A DNA stretch of 64,000 nt, taken from assembly GCF_014646275.1 (NCBI RefSeq), contig NZ_BMND01000022.1, positions 1-64,000 on the forward strand. The letters are read 5' to 3'. Source of the stretch: Streptomyces kronopolitis. GTDB taxonomy: Bacteria > Actinomycetota > Actinomycetes > Streptomycetales > Streptomycetaceae. Shown here piece after piece: positions 1 through 8,845 of the stretch (the first letter of the stretch is position 1; each line of letters opens with the position of its first letter). The notes beneath the pieces are model-generated. The model was not told the origin of the DNA, ran no database searches, and saw only the letters and a list, made by a program, of their open reading frames with translations. Position numbers and translations under genes: made by a program.

Positions 1-977
1 GGCGCGGCCGGGGCCGGACGGGCAGCGGCACGGCCCGAGCCGGCCCGCTGACCGCCGGCGGGCACGGCGGTGCGACCGCCGCGCCGGCCCTCGATCAGCG
101 CCACCGCACCGGCCGGCAGCCAGGCCGAGGCGGTGCCGCTGTCGTCGCTGCCGGAGCCGAAGAGATGCGGCGCGAGCTGGGACTGCAGATCGGCGGGGGA
201 CGGCCGCTGGCCGGCCTCCATCTGCATACAGGACTCCATCAGCGGACGCAGTTCGTCCGGCAGTCCGGCCAGGTCGGGGCCCTCGCGCAGCAGCATGAAG
301 ACCGTCTCGACCGGGTTGGCGCCGTGGAACGGGGCGTGCCCGGTGGCGGCGAAGACCAGCGTGGAGCCGAGGGAGAAGACGTCGCTGGCGCCCGTCACGC
401 TGCGCGAGTCCCGCGCCTGCTCGGGCGACATGTAGGCGGGCGTGCCGACGGCCACGTTGGTCATCGTGAGCCGGGTGTTGGACACCCCGGAGGCGATCCC
501 GAAGTCGATCACCCGCGGGCCGTCCTCGACGACCAGCACGTTCGACGGCTTCAGGTCGCGGTGCACCAGGCCCGCGCCGTGGATGGACTGCAGCGCCTCG
601 GCGATGCCGGCCGCCAGCCAGCGCACCGCCTGGGCCGGGAGCGGCCCGCACTCATTGACTATTTCCTCCAGGGAGGGCGCGGGGACGTAGGCCGTCGCGA
701 GCCAGGGCACCGCGGCGCGCGGGTCGGCGTCCACCACGGCCGCGGTGTAGAAGCCGCTGACCGCGCGGGCCGCCTCGACCTCGCGTGTGAAGCGGACCCG
801 GAACAGCTGGTCCTCGGCGAGCTCGGTACGCACCGTCTTGATCGCCACGCGCCGGCCGGACGCCGAGCGCGCCAGATAGACCAGCCCCATGCCGCCGGCC
901 CCGAGACGGCCGAGCACCTCGAACGGGCCGATCCGCCGGGGATCGTGCTGCGTCAGCTGCTTCAGCTGCTCCACCAC
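1..977 (-). CDS. Serine/threonine protein kinase, N-terminal part (gene runs off the left edge)
   Basis: Bacterial Hanks-type kinase that phosphorylates Ser/Thr of partner proteins. About 325 residues are visible. The catalytic domain is complete: Gly-rich loop GAGGMG near residues 26-31, ATP-anchoring Lys47 (VAIK), HRDLKPSN at 139-146, DFG at 158-160 and an activation segment ending GTPAYMSPEQ. The start is a GTG at 977 (a second GTG follows at once) behind GGGAGG. The chain past about residue 270 becomes Ala/Arg/Gly-rich linker, and the rest (probably a membrane segment and sensor domain) lies outside the window. All catalytic residues are present, so it should be active. It may belong to the same kinase family cluster as the two kinases at 24.4-29.0 kb, from which the catabolic region separates it (inference). 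Confidence 0.93.
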   Translation of the reverse strand, partial: MVEQLKQLTQHDPRRIGPFEVLGRLGAGGMGLVYLARSASGRRVAIKTVRTELAEDQLFRVRFTREVEAARAVSGFYTAAVVDADPRAAVPWLATAYVPAPSLEEIVNECGPLPAQAVRWLAAGIAEALQSIHGAGLVHRDLKPSNVLVVEDGPRVIDFGIASGVSNTRLTMTNVAVGTPAYMSPEQARDSRSVTGASDVFSLGSTLVFAATGHAPFHGANPVETVFMLLREGPDLAGLPDELRPLMESCMQMEAGQRPSPADLQSQLAPHLFGSGSDDSGTASAWLPAGAVALIEGRRGGRTAVPAGGQRAGSGRAAARPAPAA

Positions 978-1916
978 TTGCCTGCCACCTCCCCGTGGGG
1001 CGAAAAATGACTCTCCATAGCCACGAGCCGCCGAGAGCCACTGCCCCGTGCGGCGCCTCCCCGCTTGTGGCGAGGACCGCCGAAACGGCCGTACGCGTGC
1101 TGATTCTTCCTGGCCGGGCCGACGGTTGCGAACCCGGGGCCTGTCCGCCGTGTCACCGCATACCCCCCGTAGTCCGCACCGGGCCCGTCACCCGATGTCA
1201 CCCAACCCCGCCTGACGTGCTCCGATACGTCCGCCGACGGGCGGTTGCCGCAGGGGTTACCGGCCGGTTGCGGACGTCCTTCGCGTGGTGCCGCCGGATA
1301 TACGGACGTTCACCATTCCGTTTGACGCGCTTACCACGGAAGAGGTTCACACTCTCCGGCACACAGGGCCGCGGTGGCCGAAAGCATGCCCTCCCCGCGA
1401 CCGCGCGCACCTCTCCCCCACCGACCATGCCCCCGCCCTGGACCGGACTCACGTCCCCGGCCCAATTCTGCGCGCTCGGAGGTCACTTCGGCGCCACCCC
1501 CTCCCGATATCGCGCCGCGAGGCGGATCGGGCAACACAGAGTGACGGCCGTCACCCCGGCCGCAGGCCCACGCTAGCCGCGCTCCGGCCACCCCGCCCGG
1601 CGAACATTCGAATGCCTGAGCGATCCACAGGGGCCGCGGCAGGACCGGCGACGGCGAGTAACGGAGGGGGCAAGTGTTCAACTGGCGGACATCGAAGTGC
1701 ACTTGCCGCACAGGGGGTGACCACTTATCCACCAAAGTTGTCCACAGGCTGTTGATAAGACCGTTCACCGGTTCGGACCAAGCGGGGCAGCGCCCGTGGC
1801 GACCGCGGCCGGACCCGCCACCCGCCCCTACGGACGGGTTACGCAACCCGAACTCCCCCATCCCCATTTGCAGGCAGCCAAATCGCGCTCCGATCACCCC
1901 TCGGTAAGCTGACGGC
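978..1916. other. Long intergenic region, no credible gene
   Basis: It separates the divergent kinase and TetR genes. Open frames here lack Streptomyces third-position GC bias, domains or ribosome-binding sites. The only structure I see is the DnaA-box-like cluster (1621-1746) and a GCAAGTG/CACTTGC inverted repeat near 1671-1706. The TetR promoter probably lies in 1750-1916, but no clear -10/-35 pair stands out. Confidence 0.6.
1621..1746 (+). promoter_or_regulatory. Cluster of DnaA-box-like sequences
   Basis: Three sites lie in the same orientation: CGATCCACA at 1621-1629, TTATCCACC at 1725-1733 and TTGTCCACA at 1738-1746. The last is a perfect match to the Streptomyces DnaA-box consensus as I remember it (TTGTCCACA); the others each differ at one position from the accepted forms. 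CTTATC and GATAAG flank the last two as a 6-bp inverted repeat. This is not oriC: dnaA and dnaN are absent and the box number is far too low. It could be a DnaA-titration or regulatory site, or chance for the weaker two. Confidence 0.4.
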
Positions 1917-2564
1917 ATGACAGGACAAGTGCGAACCGTCGACGGCAGAGTTGCCGGCCGCCGCGGACAGGCGACGCGGCAAAAGCTTCTCGACTGCCTC
2001 AGCGAAATGCTCAGTTCGTCCCCCTATCGGGACGTCAAGGTCATCGATGTAGCCCGAAAAGCGGGGACTTCACCCGCTACGTTCTATCAGTACTTCCCGG
2101 ACGTCGAGGGCGCTGTCCTCGAAATCGCCGAGGAGATGGCCAAAGAAGGCGCCACTCTGACCGATCTTGTCGCCGAACGCTCCTGGGTGGGCAAGTCCGG
2201 CTGGCAGACCGCGGAAGAGCTGGTCGAGGGCTTCCTCTCCTTCTGGCGCCGGCACGACGCGATTCTGCGCGTCGTCGACCTGGGCGCGGCCGAGGGCGAC
2301 AAGCGGTTCTACAAGATCCGCATGAAGATCCTGAATGCCGTGACCAACTCTCTTACGGACTCCATCAAGGATCTCCAGAGCAAGAACAAGGTCGACAAGG
2401 ACGTGAGCGCGCCCGCCATGGCCGGCTCGCTCGTCGCGATGCTGGCGGCCGTCGCCGGACACCAGAAGGGTTTCCAGAGCTGGGGTGTCAAGCAGACGGA
2501 ACTCAAGCCGAACCTGGCACTGCTGGTGCACTTCGGCGTCACCGGAAAGAAGCCGACCAAATAG
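1917..2564 (+). CDS. TetR-family transcriptional regulator
   Basis: A 215-residue regulator. The N-terminal helix-turn-helix occupies about residues 22-65 (DVARKAGTSPATFYQYF is the recognition part) and an all-helical ligand/dimer domain follows. The effector is unknown. The start ATG at 1917 has no clear Shine-Dalgarno sequence. A weak copy of the regional palindrome (CTGACG-GCA-TGACAG, 1909-1923; 10 of 12 arm positions) overlaps this ATG, which would suit autoregulation but is not convincing alone. It is the only TetR gene in the window and sits next to the acyl-CoA catabolic genes, so it is the first candidate to bind their operators. That link is inference, since the real regulator may lie elsewhere. 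Confidence 0.9.
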   Translation: MTGQVRTVDGRVAGRRGQATRQKLLDCLSEMLSSSPYRDVKVIDVARKAGTSPATFYQYFPDVEGAVLEIAEEMAKEGATLTDLVAERSWVGKSGWQTAEELVEGFLSFWRRHDAILRVVDLGAAEGDKRFYKIRMKILNAVTNSLTDSIKDLQSKNKVDKDVSAPAMAGSLVAMLAAVAGHQKGFQSWGVKQTELKPNLALLVHFGVTGKKPTK

Positions 2565-2719
2565 CGTCGCCTCTTGTGAGTTCCGCCGCCTGAGAAAGCA
2601 CCCGCGACAGCAGCCGGGGAAGCGGCCCGAGAGGCCGCCGCGCCCCGAAGTCCCGGTGTGCCCGGGACGGTTCGCCGTCGGTCCTGTATTCGTCCTGCCA
2701 TAGCTGTATTACCCACGCA

Positions 2720-2761
2720 GCGGGCGCCGCGCGATCCTCAAGGGTCCGCCGCGGCGCCCGC
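2720..2761. terminator. Bidirectional terminator-like hairpin
   Basis: Perfect 12-bp arms (GCGGGCGCCGCG at 2720-2731 and its complement at 2750-2761) enclose an 18-nt loop, midway between the convergent TetR and F420-reductase-like genes. There is no U tract, as is usual for Streptomyces hairpin terminators. Confidence 0.6.
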
Positions 2762-2814
2762 CGCCGTCTGCGCCCGCGTCCCGTCCCGGGCGTGCCACCC
2801 GCCGGCCGGCTCGT

Positions 2815-3285
2815 TCAGCGCCGCTCCAGCCGGAACAGCCGGATCTCCCGTGCCACCCGCGCCTGGTACGCGGCGTACGGCGGCCAGAACGCCAGCGCCG
2901 CCCGCCAGGCCAGCGCCCGCTCTCCGCCGGTCAGCAGCCGGGCCCGCACCGGAACGTCCCGACCCCGCCAACTCACCTCGGCCTCCGGATGCTTGAGGAG
3001 GTTTCCGGTCCAGGCCGGATGCCCCGGGCGCCCGAAGTTGCTGCCGACCACTATCCAGCTGCCGTCCTCCTGCGGCAGGCACGCCAGCGGGGTACGCCGC
3101 GGCCGCCCGCTGACCGCACCGGTCGCGGTGAGCACCACCCCGGGCAGCATCCGGGTGCTGAGCAGCACCTTTCCCCGGGTCAGCCGGTGCAGGGCGCGGT
3201 CCAGCCCCGGGATGACGTGCGGTGCGATCCGGGCGAACGCCCGGGTCGCGGAGACCTTCCGGACCAGCCGCTCACCGGGCGGCAT
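2815..3285 (-). CDS. F420-dependent nitroreductase-family protein (Ddn/DUF385-like)
   Basis: A 156-residue split-barrel flavin/deazaflavin-binding protein of the Ddn-type family. These use reduced F420 to reduce enones, quinones or nitro compounds. The typical middle motif is present (TATGAVSGRPRRTPLACL, about 51-68), then WIVVGSNFGRPGHPAW and a GRDVPVRAR segment. The ATG at 3285 overlaps the stop of the upstream acyl-CoA dehydrogenase as TGATG, so translation is coupled. It is the second gene of an operon under the operator at 4680. A role in reducing an intermediate of the catabolic pathway is inferred from the operon. Confidence 0.85.
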   Translation of the reverse strand: MPPGERLVRKVSATRAFARIAPHVIPGLDRALHRLTRGKVLLSTRMLPGVVLTATGAVSGRPRRTPLACLPQEDGSWIVVGSNFGRPGHPAWTGNLLKHPEAEVSWRGRDVPVRARLLTGGERALAWRAALAFWPPYAAYQARVAREIRLFRLERR

Positions 3286-4616
3286 CAGACGTCCACCGCC
3301 TCGGACGCGAGGGCCGCCGGACCACCGCCGGCGCCCGCGAACAGCCCCGCCTCCTCGGCGGCCCGCGCCCGCAGCCGGTGCACGGGGCCCAGCAGCAGTT
3401 CGTCGCAGGCCGCGCGCTTGAAGTACAGATGCGCCTCGTGCTCCCAGGTGAAGCCGATCCCGCCGTGCAGCTGCACCGCCTCGGCCGCCACCGCGCGCAG
3501 CGTCTCCAGCGCCTGCGCGAGCGCCAGCGCCGCCGCCCCGGGCTCACCCACGCCGTCCGGTCCCGCCGTGCCTGCCGCCGCGGCGCCCGCCGACCAGGCC
3601 GCGTAGTACGCGGCCGAGCGCGCCGCCTGCAGCCGTACGTACAGATCGGCGAGGCGGTGCTGCACCGCCTGGAAGGACCCGATCGGCCGGCCGAACTGCT
3701 CGCGCTCCTTGACGTGCGCGACGGTGCGGGCCAGTGCCGCGTCGGCCGCCCCGACCGCCTCGGCGGCCAGTGCCGCGGCCGCCACCACCCCGGTCGCGGC
3801 AAGCGCCGCGGTCACCGCGGATTCCGCACCGGCCGCCTCTCCCTCGCCCTCCCCCTCTCCCAGCAACTCGGCCGGTACCTCGCGCAGTTCGAGGCGGGCC
3901 TGTGCACGGGTCTCGTCCAGCACGGTCTGCCGGGTGCGCAGCAGACCGGGCACGCCGGCCCCGCCGGCTCCCGGCTCGCAGGCGCCCCCGGCCGCCTTGC
4001 CCGCCGACTCCGCCCGGACGACGAAGAGCAGGGTGCGGCTGCGCGTGAACCCGCCGGCGTGGGCGGCCACCACCAGCACCTCCGCGGTGTGCCCGGCCAG
4101 CACCTGCCCGGCCTCGCCGTACAGCCGCCAGCCACCGTCCACCGGCCGCGCCTGGATCCCCCCGGCCCGGCCGCCGCCCGCCCAGTCACCGTCGTTCGGC
4201 CCGGTCAGCGCCAGCGCGGTGGCCAGCTGCCCGCCCGGTACGACCAGCGTGCCGGTCAGCTCCCCGCCGGCCAAGGCCGGCAGCAGTCCGGCCCGCTGCC
4301 GCGCACTGCCGAGCGCGAGGATCAGCGGGGCGGCCAGCGCGGCGGTGGCGATCAGTGGCGAGGGGAGCACGGCGCGGCCGGTCTCCTCGCAGGCCAGGGC
4401 GAGTTCGGTGGGTCCGCAGCCGACGCCGCCGTACGCGGCCGGCAGCGCCAGCCCCGGCAGTCCGAGCCGCCCGGCCAGCTCCCCCCACAGCTCCCGGTCG
4501 TATCCCTCGGGGGTGCGCACCGCCGCCTTGACGCTGTCCGGGCCGCAGCGCTTGAGCAGCAGTTCGCGCAGCGTACGGCGGATTTCGTGCTGCTCCTCGG
4601 TGAACGCGGCATCCAT
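3285..4616 (-). CDS. Acyl-CoA dehydrogenase, FadE28/ChsE-type small-subunit class
   Basis: FAD-dependent acyl-CoA dehydrogenase of 443 residues that introduces an alpha,beta double bond into an acyl-CoA. The N-terminal helical domain starts FTEEQHEIRRTLREL. The C-terminal part carries REQFGRPIGSFQAVQHRLAD and the signature LHGGIGFTWEHEAHLYFKRA. This C-terminal type is seen in the subunit that pairs with a second dehydrogenase in the alpha2beta2 enzymes of actinobacterial steroid degradation. The start ATG at 4616 follows GGGAGGAG; an upstream in-frame ATG at 4694 lies inside the operator and is less likely. A Gly/Ala-rich insertion near residues 200-240 is poorly conserved in the family. The likely partner is the dehydrogenase at 17698-18888 (inference). 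Confidence 0.9.
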   Translation of the reverse strand: MDAAFTEEQHEIRRTLRELLLKRCGPDSVKAAVRTPEGYDRELWGELAGRLGLPGLALPAAYGGVGCGPTELALACEETGRAVLPSPLIATAALAAPLILALGSARQRAGLLPALAGGELTGTLVVPGGQLATALALTGPNDGDWAGGGRAGGIQARPVDGGWRLYGEAGQVLAGHTAEVLVVAAHAGGFTRSRTLLFVVRAESAGKAAGGACEPGAGGAGVPGLLRTRQTVLDETRAQARLELREVPAELLGEGEGEGEAAGAESAVTAALAATGVVAAAALAAEAVGAADAALARTVAHVKEREQFGRPIGSFQAVQHRLADLYVRLQAARSAAYYAAWSAGAAAAGTAGPDGVGEPGAAALALAQALETLRAVAAEAVQLHGGIGFTWEHEAHLYFKRAACDELLLGPVHRLRARAAEEAGLFAGAGGGPAALASEAVDV

Positions 4617-4679
4617 CGGCGGGCTCCTCCCGACCGTGCGACAACACCCGTCCGGTCCGACGGGCCGCCGGCTTCCGAT

Positions 4680-4694
4680 CTGACGGGCCGTCAT
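4680..4694. promoter_or_regulatory. Regulon operator site 1
   Basis: CTGACG-GGC-CGTCAT, 11 of 12 arm positions of the regional palindrome, 64 bp upstream of the acyl-CoA dehydrogenase start at 4616. One of nine such sites, all at catabolic transcription units. Confidence 0.75.
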
Positions 4695-4867
4695 AGTAAG
4701 GACGGGCGGTGCACTTTCCTAGGGCGAGCAGGCAAAGTCCGAGCCGGGCGGGGTTCACCGGGCGGGACGCTGCGGACACGCCCTCGGGCGAGCCCGCAGT
4801 TCCCGCACGCCCGATGGGCGACCCCGGGGCTTCCCCTAGGGCCGCCCTCGGACGCCTGCGGCCCGGC

Positions 4868-5380
4868 TCAGCGGATCAGATGCACCGTGAGCCGCGTCTC
4901 CGTGCTGCTGGTGGCGACGCCGTGGACGGTGCCGTGCGCGGTGCGGTAGCGCCCGGTGCCTCCGGTGATCGCGAGGTCGATGTCGCCGGGTCCCGCGCTG
5001 GTGACGGTGAAGCCGCCCTGGAGGGTGAGCTGCCCCTGGGGGAGGGCGAGGTCGGCCGCGCACTGGAGGTCGAACTCATCGGCGGGGGCGGTGCGGGTCA
5101 GCGTGCAGATCTCGCTGTAGGTGCCGACCGTGGCACTGCCGCGCAGCAGATTCCCGCTGACGACGAATTCATCCCCGAGGCTGGGGCCGGACGACCCGTC
5201 CACATCGACGAATGTGCCCTGCGTCTGCTGTGCGGTCAGCTGGAATACCTCCTCTCCGGACGGATAGTCCCCGCCGCCGCCGGAGCCGGTGACCGCCGAT
5301 GCCGGTTGCGCGCAGAAAACCAGGGCCGTGAATCCGGTGACCGCACTCAGCACGAGGCCCTTGACGTTGAAGTGACGCAC
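4868..5380 (-). CDS. Secreted allene-oxide-cyclase/dirigent-barrel-like protein
   Basis: 170 residues with a Sec signal peptide (VRHFNVKGLVLSAVTGF..., cleavage after AQPASA near residue 30), so it is exported. The mature part begins with a Gly-rich stretch and then resembles the small beta-barrel shared by allene oxide cyclases and dirigent proteins: GDEFVVSGNLLRG, two cysteines (EICTLT and LQCAADL) that could form a disulfide, and GGTGRYRTAHG near the end. The start GTG at 5380 follows AGGAG by about 6 nt; the longer ATG start at 5437 would bury the signal peptide. Substrate and role are unknown. It has no operator of the regional type and stands alone between divergent genes. Confidence 0.75.
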   Translation of the reverse strand: MRHFNVKGLVLSAVTGFTALVFCAQPASAVTGSGGGGDYPSGEEVFQLTAQQTQGTFVDVDGSSGPSLGDEFVVSGNLLRGSATVGTYSEICTLTRTAPADEFDLQCAADLALPQGQLTLQGGFTVTSAGPGDIDLAITGGTGRYRTAHGTVHGVATSSTETRLTVHLIR

Positions 5381-6018
5381 GATTTCTCCTGTGGGACTGG
5401 AAGGGAAATGCACTTGGCTAGGGAAATGAAGGCGCACACGCGGAAGGAGGGCAGGGAAAGGGAAGGAAGGGAAGGGGAGTGTGGCGGTGGAATCGCCGAT
5501 TACTGGCCCGTGACCTGGGCATTAGTCGGCGGCATGTCACGCACTCAAGTTGTCGTCGATCGCGCGGGAACCCGCCTCGGACGCCGCGGGGACATTTTCC
5601 CGGCGCACGTCACCCGCGAAAGAGCAGCAGCCGCCACACCCGCGTATACGTAAGGGAGCCAGGCACCCGGGCACGCCCCGGAGACCGTGGAACAAAGGCG
5701 AACATGACACTCCCCGGGCTCGGCGGGAAAGATGCGTCCCGCACACGGAAATGTCTGCTCCGCCGTATGGGCAAACAGCGAGCAGTGAACCGGCCGTACA
5801 CCTCGCCGGCAATTTCACACGCAAACGGAGAATACCCTCCACGGGAAAGCATTTAAAGGTCGCGGGAAACCTCCGATAATCGCTTTAAGGTGCGTCCGAT
5901 GCCCGACCGGCCGCCCCGTTCGGCCCGGTCCGCGGCCCGATGCCCCGCGGCACCGCTCCCGCCCCCGGCCTCGCCCCCCCACCCACCCCGGTCCGCACCC
6001 TGCCCCGGCGCCCCACAT
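5381..6018. other. Intergenic region, no gene seen
   Basis: About 640 bp between divergent genes, with A+T-richer patches (for instance 5840-5890, CATTTAAAGG and CGCTTTAAGG). These probably hold the promoters of the secreted protein (leftward) and the thiolase-like gene (rightward). I see no credible coding frame or hairpin. Confidence 0.5.
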
Positions 6019-6033
6019 CTGATGTACCGTCAG
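6019..6033. promoter_or_regulatory. Regulon operator site 2
   Basis: CTGATG-TAC-CGTCAG, 11 of 12 arm positions. It ends 4 bp before the ATG of the thiolase-like gene at 6038, leaving no room for a ribosome-binding site. The operator therefore covers the place where a -10 element of a leaderless promoter would lie. Confidence 0.8.
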
Positions 6034-6037
6034 ATTC

Positions 6038-7222
6038 ATGACTTCAGGGGCCCCTTACGGGCATCGCAAGGTCGCTGTCGCCGGAGTCGCCCTGTCCGAC
6101 TGCGGACGCGTGGACGACGCCACCCCGTACGCCCTGCACGCCCAGGCCGCCCGCCGGGCGCTCGCCGACAGCGGCCTGGACCGCTCGGCGATCGACGGCT
6201 TCGCCTCGGCCGGGTTGGGCACCCTCGCGCCCATCGAGGTCGCCGAGTACCTGGGACTGCGCCCCACCTGGGTCGACTCGACCTCGGTCGGCGGCGCCAC
6301 CTGGGAGGTACTGGCCGCGCACGCCGCCGAGGCGGTCGCCGCCGGCCATGCCGACGCGGTGCTCCTCGTCTACGGTTCCACCGCCCGCGCCGACATCAAG
6401 GCGGGGCGCCGCACCTCGAACCTCTCGTTCGGCGCCCGCGGCCCCCTCCAGTTCGAGGTCCCCTACGGGCACACCCTGATCGCCAAATACGCCATGGCCG
6501 CCCGCCGCCACATGCACCAATACGGCACCACGCTGGAGCAGTTGGCCCAGGTGGCGGTCCAGACCCGCGCCAACGCGGCGGCCAACCCGGAGGCCATGTA
6601 CCGCGATCCGATCACCGTCGACGACGTCCTCGGCGGCCCGGTGATCGCCGACCCGTTCACCATGCTGCACTGCTGCATCCGCTCCGACGGCGGCTGTGCG
6701 GTGCTGCTCGTCGCCGAGGACCGCGTCCAGGATCTCGCCAAGCCCCCGATATGGGTGCTCGGTTCGGGTACCGCGGTCTCCCACACCACCATGTCGCAGT
6801 GGGACGACTTCACCGTCTCGCCCGCGGCCGTCTCCGGCCGGCAGGCCTTCGCCCGCGCCGGGGTCCGCCCCGACGAGATCGATCTCGCCGAGCTGTACGA
6901 CGCCTTCACCTATATGACCCTGGTGACGCTGGAGGACCTGGGGTTCTGCGCCAAGGGCGAGGGCGGTGCGTTCGTCGGGACGGGGCGGCTGCTGCGGGAC
7001 GCGGAGTTGCCGGTCAACACCGACGGCGGCGGGCTGTCCGCCTGCCACCCCGGTATGCGGGGGCTGTTCCTGCTGGTCGAGGCGGTACGCCAGCTGCGGG
7101 GCGAGGCCGGTCCGGACCGCCAGGTCCACAGGGCCGACGGCGCGCTGCCCCGGCTGGCGGTCGCCTCGGGCACCGGTGGCTGGTTCTGTTCCTCGGGGAC
7201 GGTGGTGCTGGGGCGGGAGTGA
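6038..7222 (+). CDS. Thiolase-superfamily lipid-transfer protein / aldolase (Ltp2-like)
   Basis: A 394-residue thiolase-fold protein of the nonspecific lipid-transfer/Ltp2 branch. It lacks the CxG nucleophile context of true thiolases (around residue 85 it reads GGATWEVLAAHAAEAV). It has the ELYDAFTYM and HPGMRG motifs of Ltp2-type enzymes. In steroid side-chain degradation Ltp2 is a retro-aldolase that works with a DUF35 protein; such a DUF35 gene lies at 10183-10692 under the same operator type. The start ATG at 6038 comes straight after the operator with no Shine-Dalgarno sequence, suggesting a leaderless mRNA. The likely reaction is carbon-carbon cleavage of a hydroxyacyl-CoA (family-based inference). 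Confidence 0.87.
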   Translation: MTSGAPYGHRKVAVAGVALSDCGRVDDATPYALHAQAARRALADSGLDRSAIDGFASAGLGTLAPIEVAEYLGLRPTWVDSTSVGGATWEVLAAHAAEAVAAGHADAVLLVYGSTARADIKAGRRTSNLSFGARGPLQFEVPYGHTLIAKYAMAARRHMHQYGTTLEQLAQVAVQTRANAAANPEAMYRDPITVDDVLGGPVIADPFTMLHCCIRSDGGCAVLLVAEDRVQDLAKPPIWVLGSGTAVSHTTMSQWDDFTVSPAAVSGRQAFARAGVRPDEIDLAELYDAFTYMTLVTLEDLGFCAKGEGGAFVGTGRLLRDAELPVNTDGGGLSACHPGMRGLFLLVEAVRQLRGEAGPDRQVHRADGALPRLAVASGTGGWFCSSGTVVLGRE

Positions 7223-7249
7223 GGGACGGGGCGACCGCGGTGACCGGGC

Positions 7250-8023
7250 CTACGGGACGGTCGGGCGGGTGATGACGCTGAAGGCCGTGCCGAACGGGTC
7301 GGTGAGCGCGGCCATCCGCCCGTAGGGGGCGTCCTCGGGGTCGTCCGCCGTGCCGCCCGCGGCGCGGGCGCGAGCGACCAGCTCATCGGTGTCCGCCACC
7401 TCGAACACCGTCTGCCAGCGGGACGCGGTGGCGGTCGGCGCACCGAAGATGCCGCCGATCTCATGTCCGTCGGGACGGCGCAGGAAGGTGAAGTCGAGGT
7501 CGGGGACGGCGTCGTTGCCGTCGAGCGTGAAGCCGAAGACGCCGGCGTAAAAGCGGCGGGCCGGCTCGGGGGCCGGGGACGACAGATCGTTGCGGACCAG
7601 CGTGCAGGGCTCGTTGACCAGCTCACAGCCCGGCAGCGCGTGTCCCTGCCAGAGTCCGAAGGGGGCGCCGACGGCGTCCGTCACGACGGCCGTGCGGGCC
7701 AGGTCCGCCAGGTCGGCCGGCGGTGCGAGCACGGTCCCGCCGCTCTCGGTGATCCGCCGGACGGCTCCGTCGCAGTCGTCGGCGGCGAGGTACGGGAGCC
7801 ACCAGGACTCGCCCGCGGTGTCGGCGGCGGAGCGGGGCCGCAGCGCCGCCACCCACCGTCCGCGCAGCAGACACAGGGTGAGCGGGCCGTCGGCCGTCGG
7901 CAGCTGCGCGTACTCCCAGCCGAACAGCGCGTGGTAGAACTCCCGCGCCCGGTCGAGGTCGGGCACCCCGAGGTCGACCCATGTCGGCGTCCCGAACGGC
8001 TGGTTGCTGCTGATCTCGCTCAT
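7250..8023 (-). CDS. Two-domain VOC (glyoxalase/bleomycin-resistance fold) protein
   Basis: 257 residues with two tandem VOC modules: the first from PTWVDLGVPDLDRAREFY (about 11-120), the second from PARRFYAGVFGF (about 140-255), each ending in an aromatic-rich DPFG segment. VOC proteins bind metals, antibiotics or small metabolites; this two-domain type is common in Streptomyces and often has no known substrate. The start ATG at 8023 follows AAGGAG with ideal spacing; an earlier ATG at 8059 lacks a site. It converges on the thiolase-like gene and has no regulon operator, so it is probably unrelated to the catabolic set. Confidence 0.85.
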   Translation of the reverse strand: MSEISSNQPFGTPTWVDLGVPDLDRAREFYHALFGWEYAQLPTADGPLTLCLLRGRWVAALRPRSAADTAGESWWLPYLAADDCDGAVRRITESGGTVLAPPADLADLARTAVVTDAVGAPFGLWQGHALPGCELVNEPCTLVRNDLSSPAPEPARRFYAGVFGFTLDGNDAVPDLDFTFLRRPDGHEIGGIFGAPTATASRWQTVFEVADTDELVARARAAGGTADDPEDAPYGRMAALTDPFGTAFSVITRPTVP

Positions 8024-8162
8024 CGGATCTCCTTCACGAGTGACGCTGCCGGAGCCCACGCTAGTGAGCGTCGAGGACAGCTGATGTCCTCAATGGCGCG
8101 GGCCTTCGGGGATGCCCCTAGGGGCGGCCGGAGTGCTCGCCGCGCTGACCACGTGACGGGGC

Positions 8163-8765
8163 GTGTGGCGTGGCACTCCTCGGCTTCGAGGGTTCGGCTC
8201 GGGCAAGAACACCCGCCACTTCCGCCGCATGCCGGGACTGCTGCGCCTGCGGTCCCGCTACCCCGGCGACGCGGTCGGCCGACCGCCCGAGCTGCTGGAC
8301 CCGGACAGTGAGCCGGTACCGGACGCCTCCGCCTATGTGCGGCGCTACCTGGGCCGCGACGATGTCGAAGTGGCTCGTGAGGAGGCGATCTGGCACTTCG
8401 ACCAGCTCCCCGTCAGCCTGCTGACCACCGCCACCCTCGACTGGGTCCGCGCGGCCGTGCCCGGCGTGCCCGTCGACGAGCGCCGGTTCCGGCCGAACCT
8501 GCTGGTGCGGACGCCGCCGGGCACGCCCGCGTGCGTGGCGGACGAGTGGTTCGGCGGCACCGTCCGCATCGGCGGTACCCCGCGCCTGCGGTTCGAGCGC
8601 TCCAGCGAGCGGTGCCCGATGGCCAACGAGGCCCAGCAGGACCTGCCGCACTCCCCGCGGATCCTGCGCGCCCTCGCGCGGGCACACGACATGCGGCTGG
8701 ACGCGCTGGCCACGGTGGCGCGGCCGGGGCGGGTACGGCTCGGGGACACCGTCGAACTGCTCTGA
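8163..8765 (+). pseudogene. MOSC-domain protein, apparently 5'-truncated
   Basis: The frame from GTG 8163 (200 codons) carries the C-terminal part of a MOSC protein: SGKNTRHFRRMPGLLRLRSRY, NLLVRTPPG and the MOSC core FGGTVRIGG...CPMANEAQQDLP with its conserved Cys. Complete relatives begin with a beta-barrel segment containing YPVKSMLGE and AGDRR, which is missing. The 15 residues before SGKNT look random and no ribosome-binding site precedes 8163. The upstream 100 bp holds no in-frame remnant, so this looks like a deletion that removed the start and the first 60-70 codons. It could still be a short expressed protein. Confidence 0.55.
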
Positions 8766-8845
8766 CCCGGCCCCCGATGCCGTTCCGGGCGTCGTTCGCC
8801 GCCCGCTCCCCCGCCCCGTGCGCGCACCGCCGTACGCTGCCTGGC

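Noticed and set aside
1725..1746. Chromosomal origin oriC
   Set aside because: Only one perfect and two weak DnaA boxes and no dnaA/dnaN; Streptomyces oriC has well over ten boxes.
1909..1923. Tenth regulon operator at the TetR start codon
   Set aside because: CTGACG-GCA-TGACAG matches only 10 of 12 arm positions, the changes are confined to one arm, and it overlaps the coding start; kept only as a weak hint.
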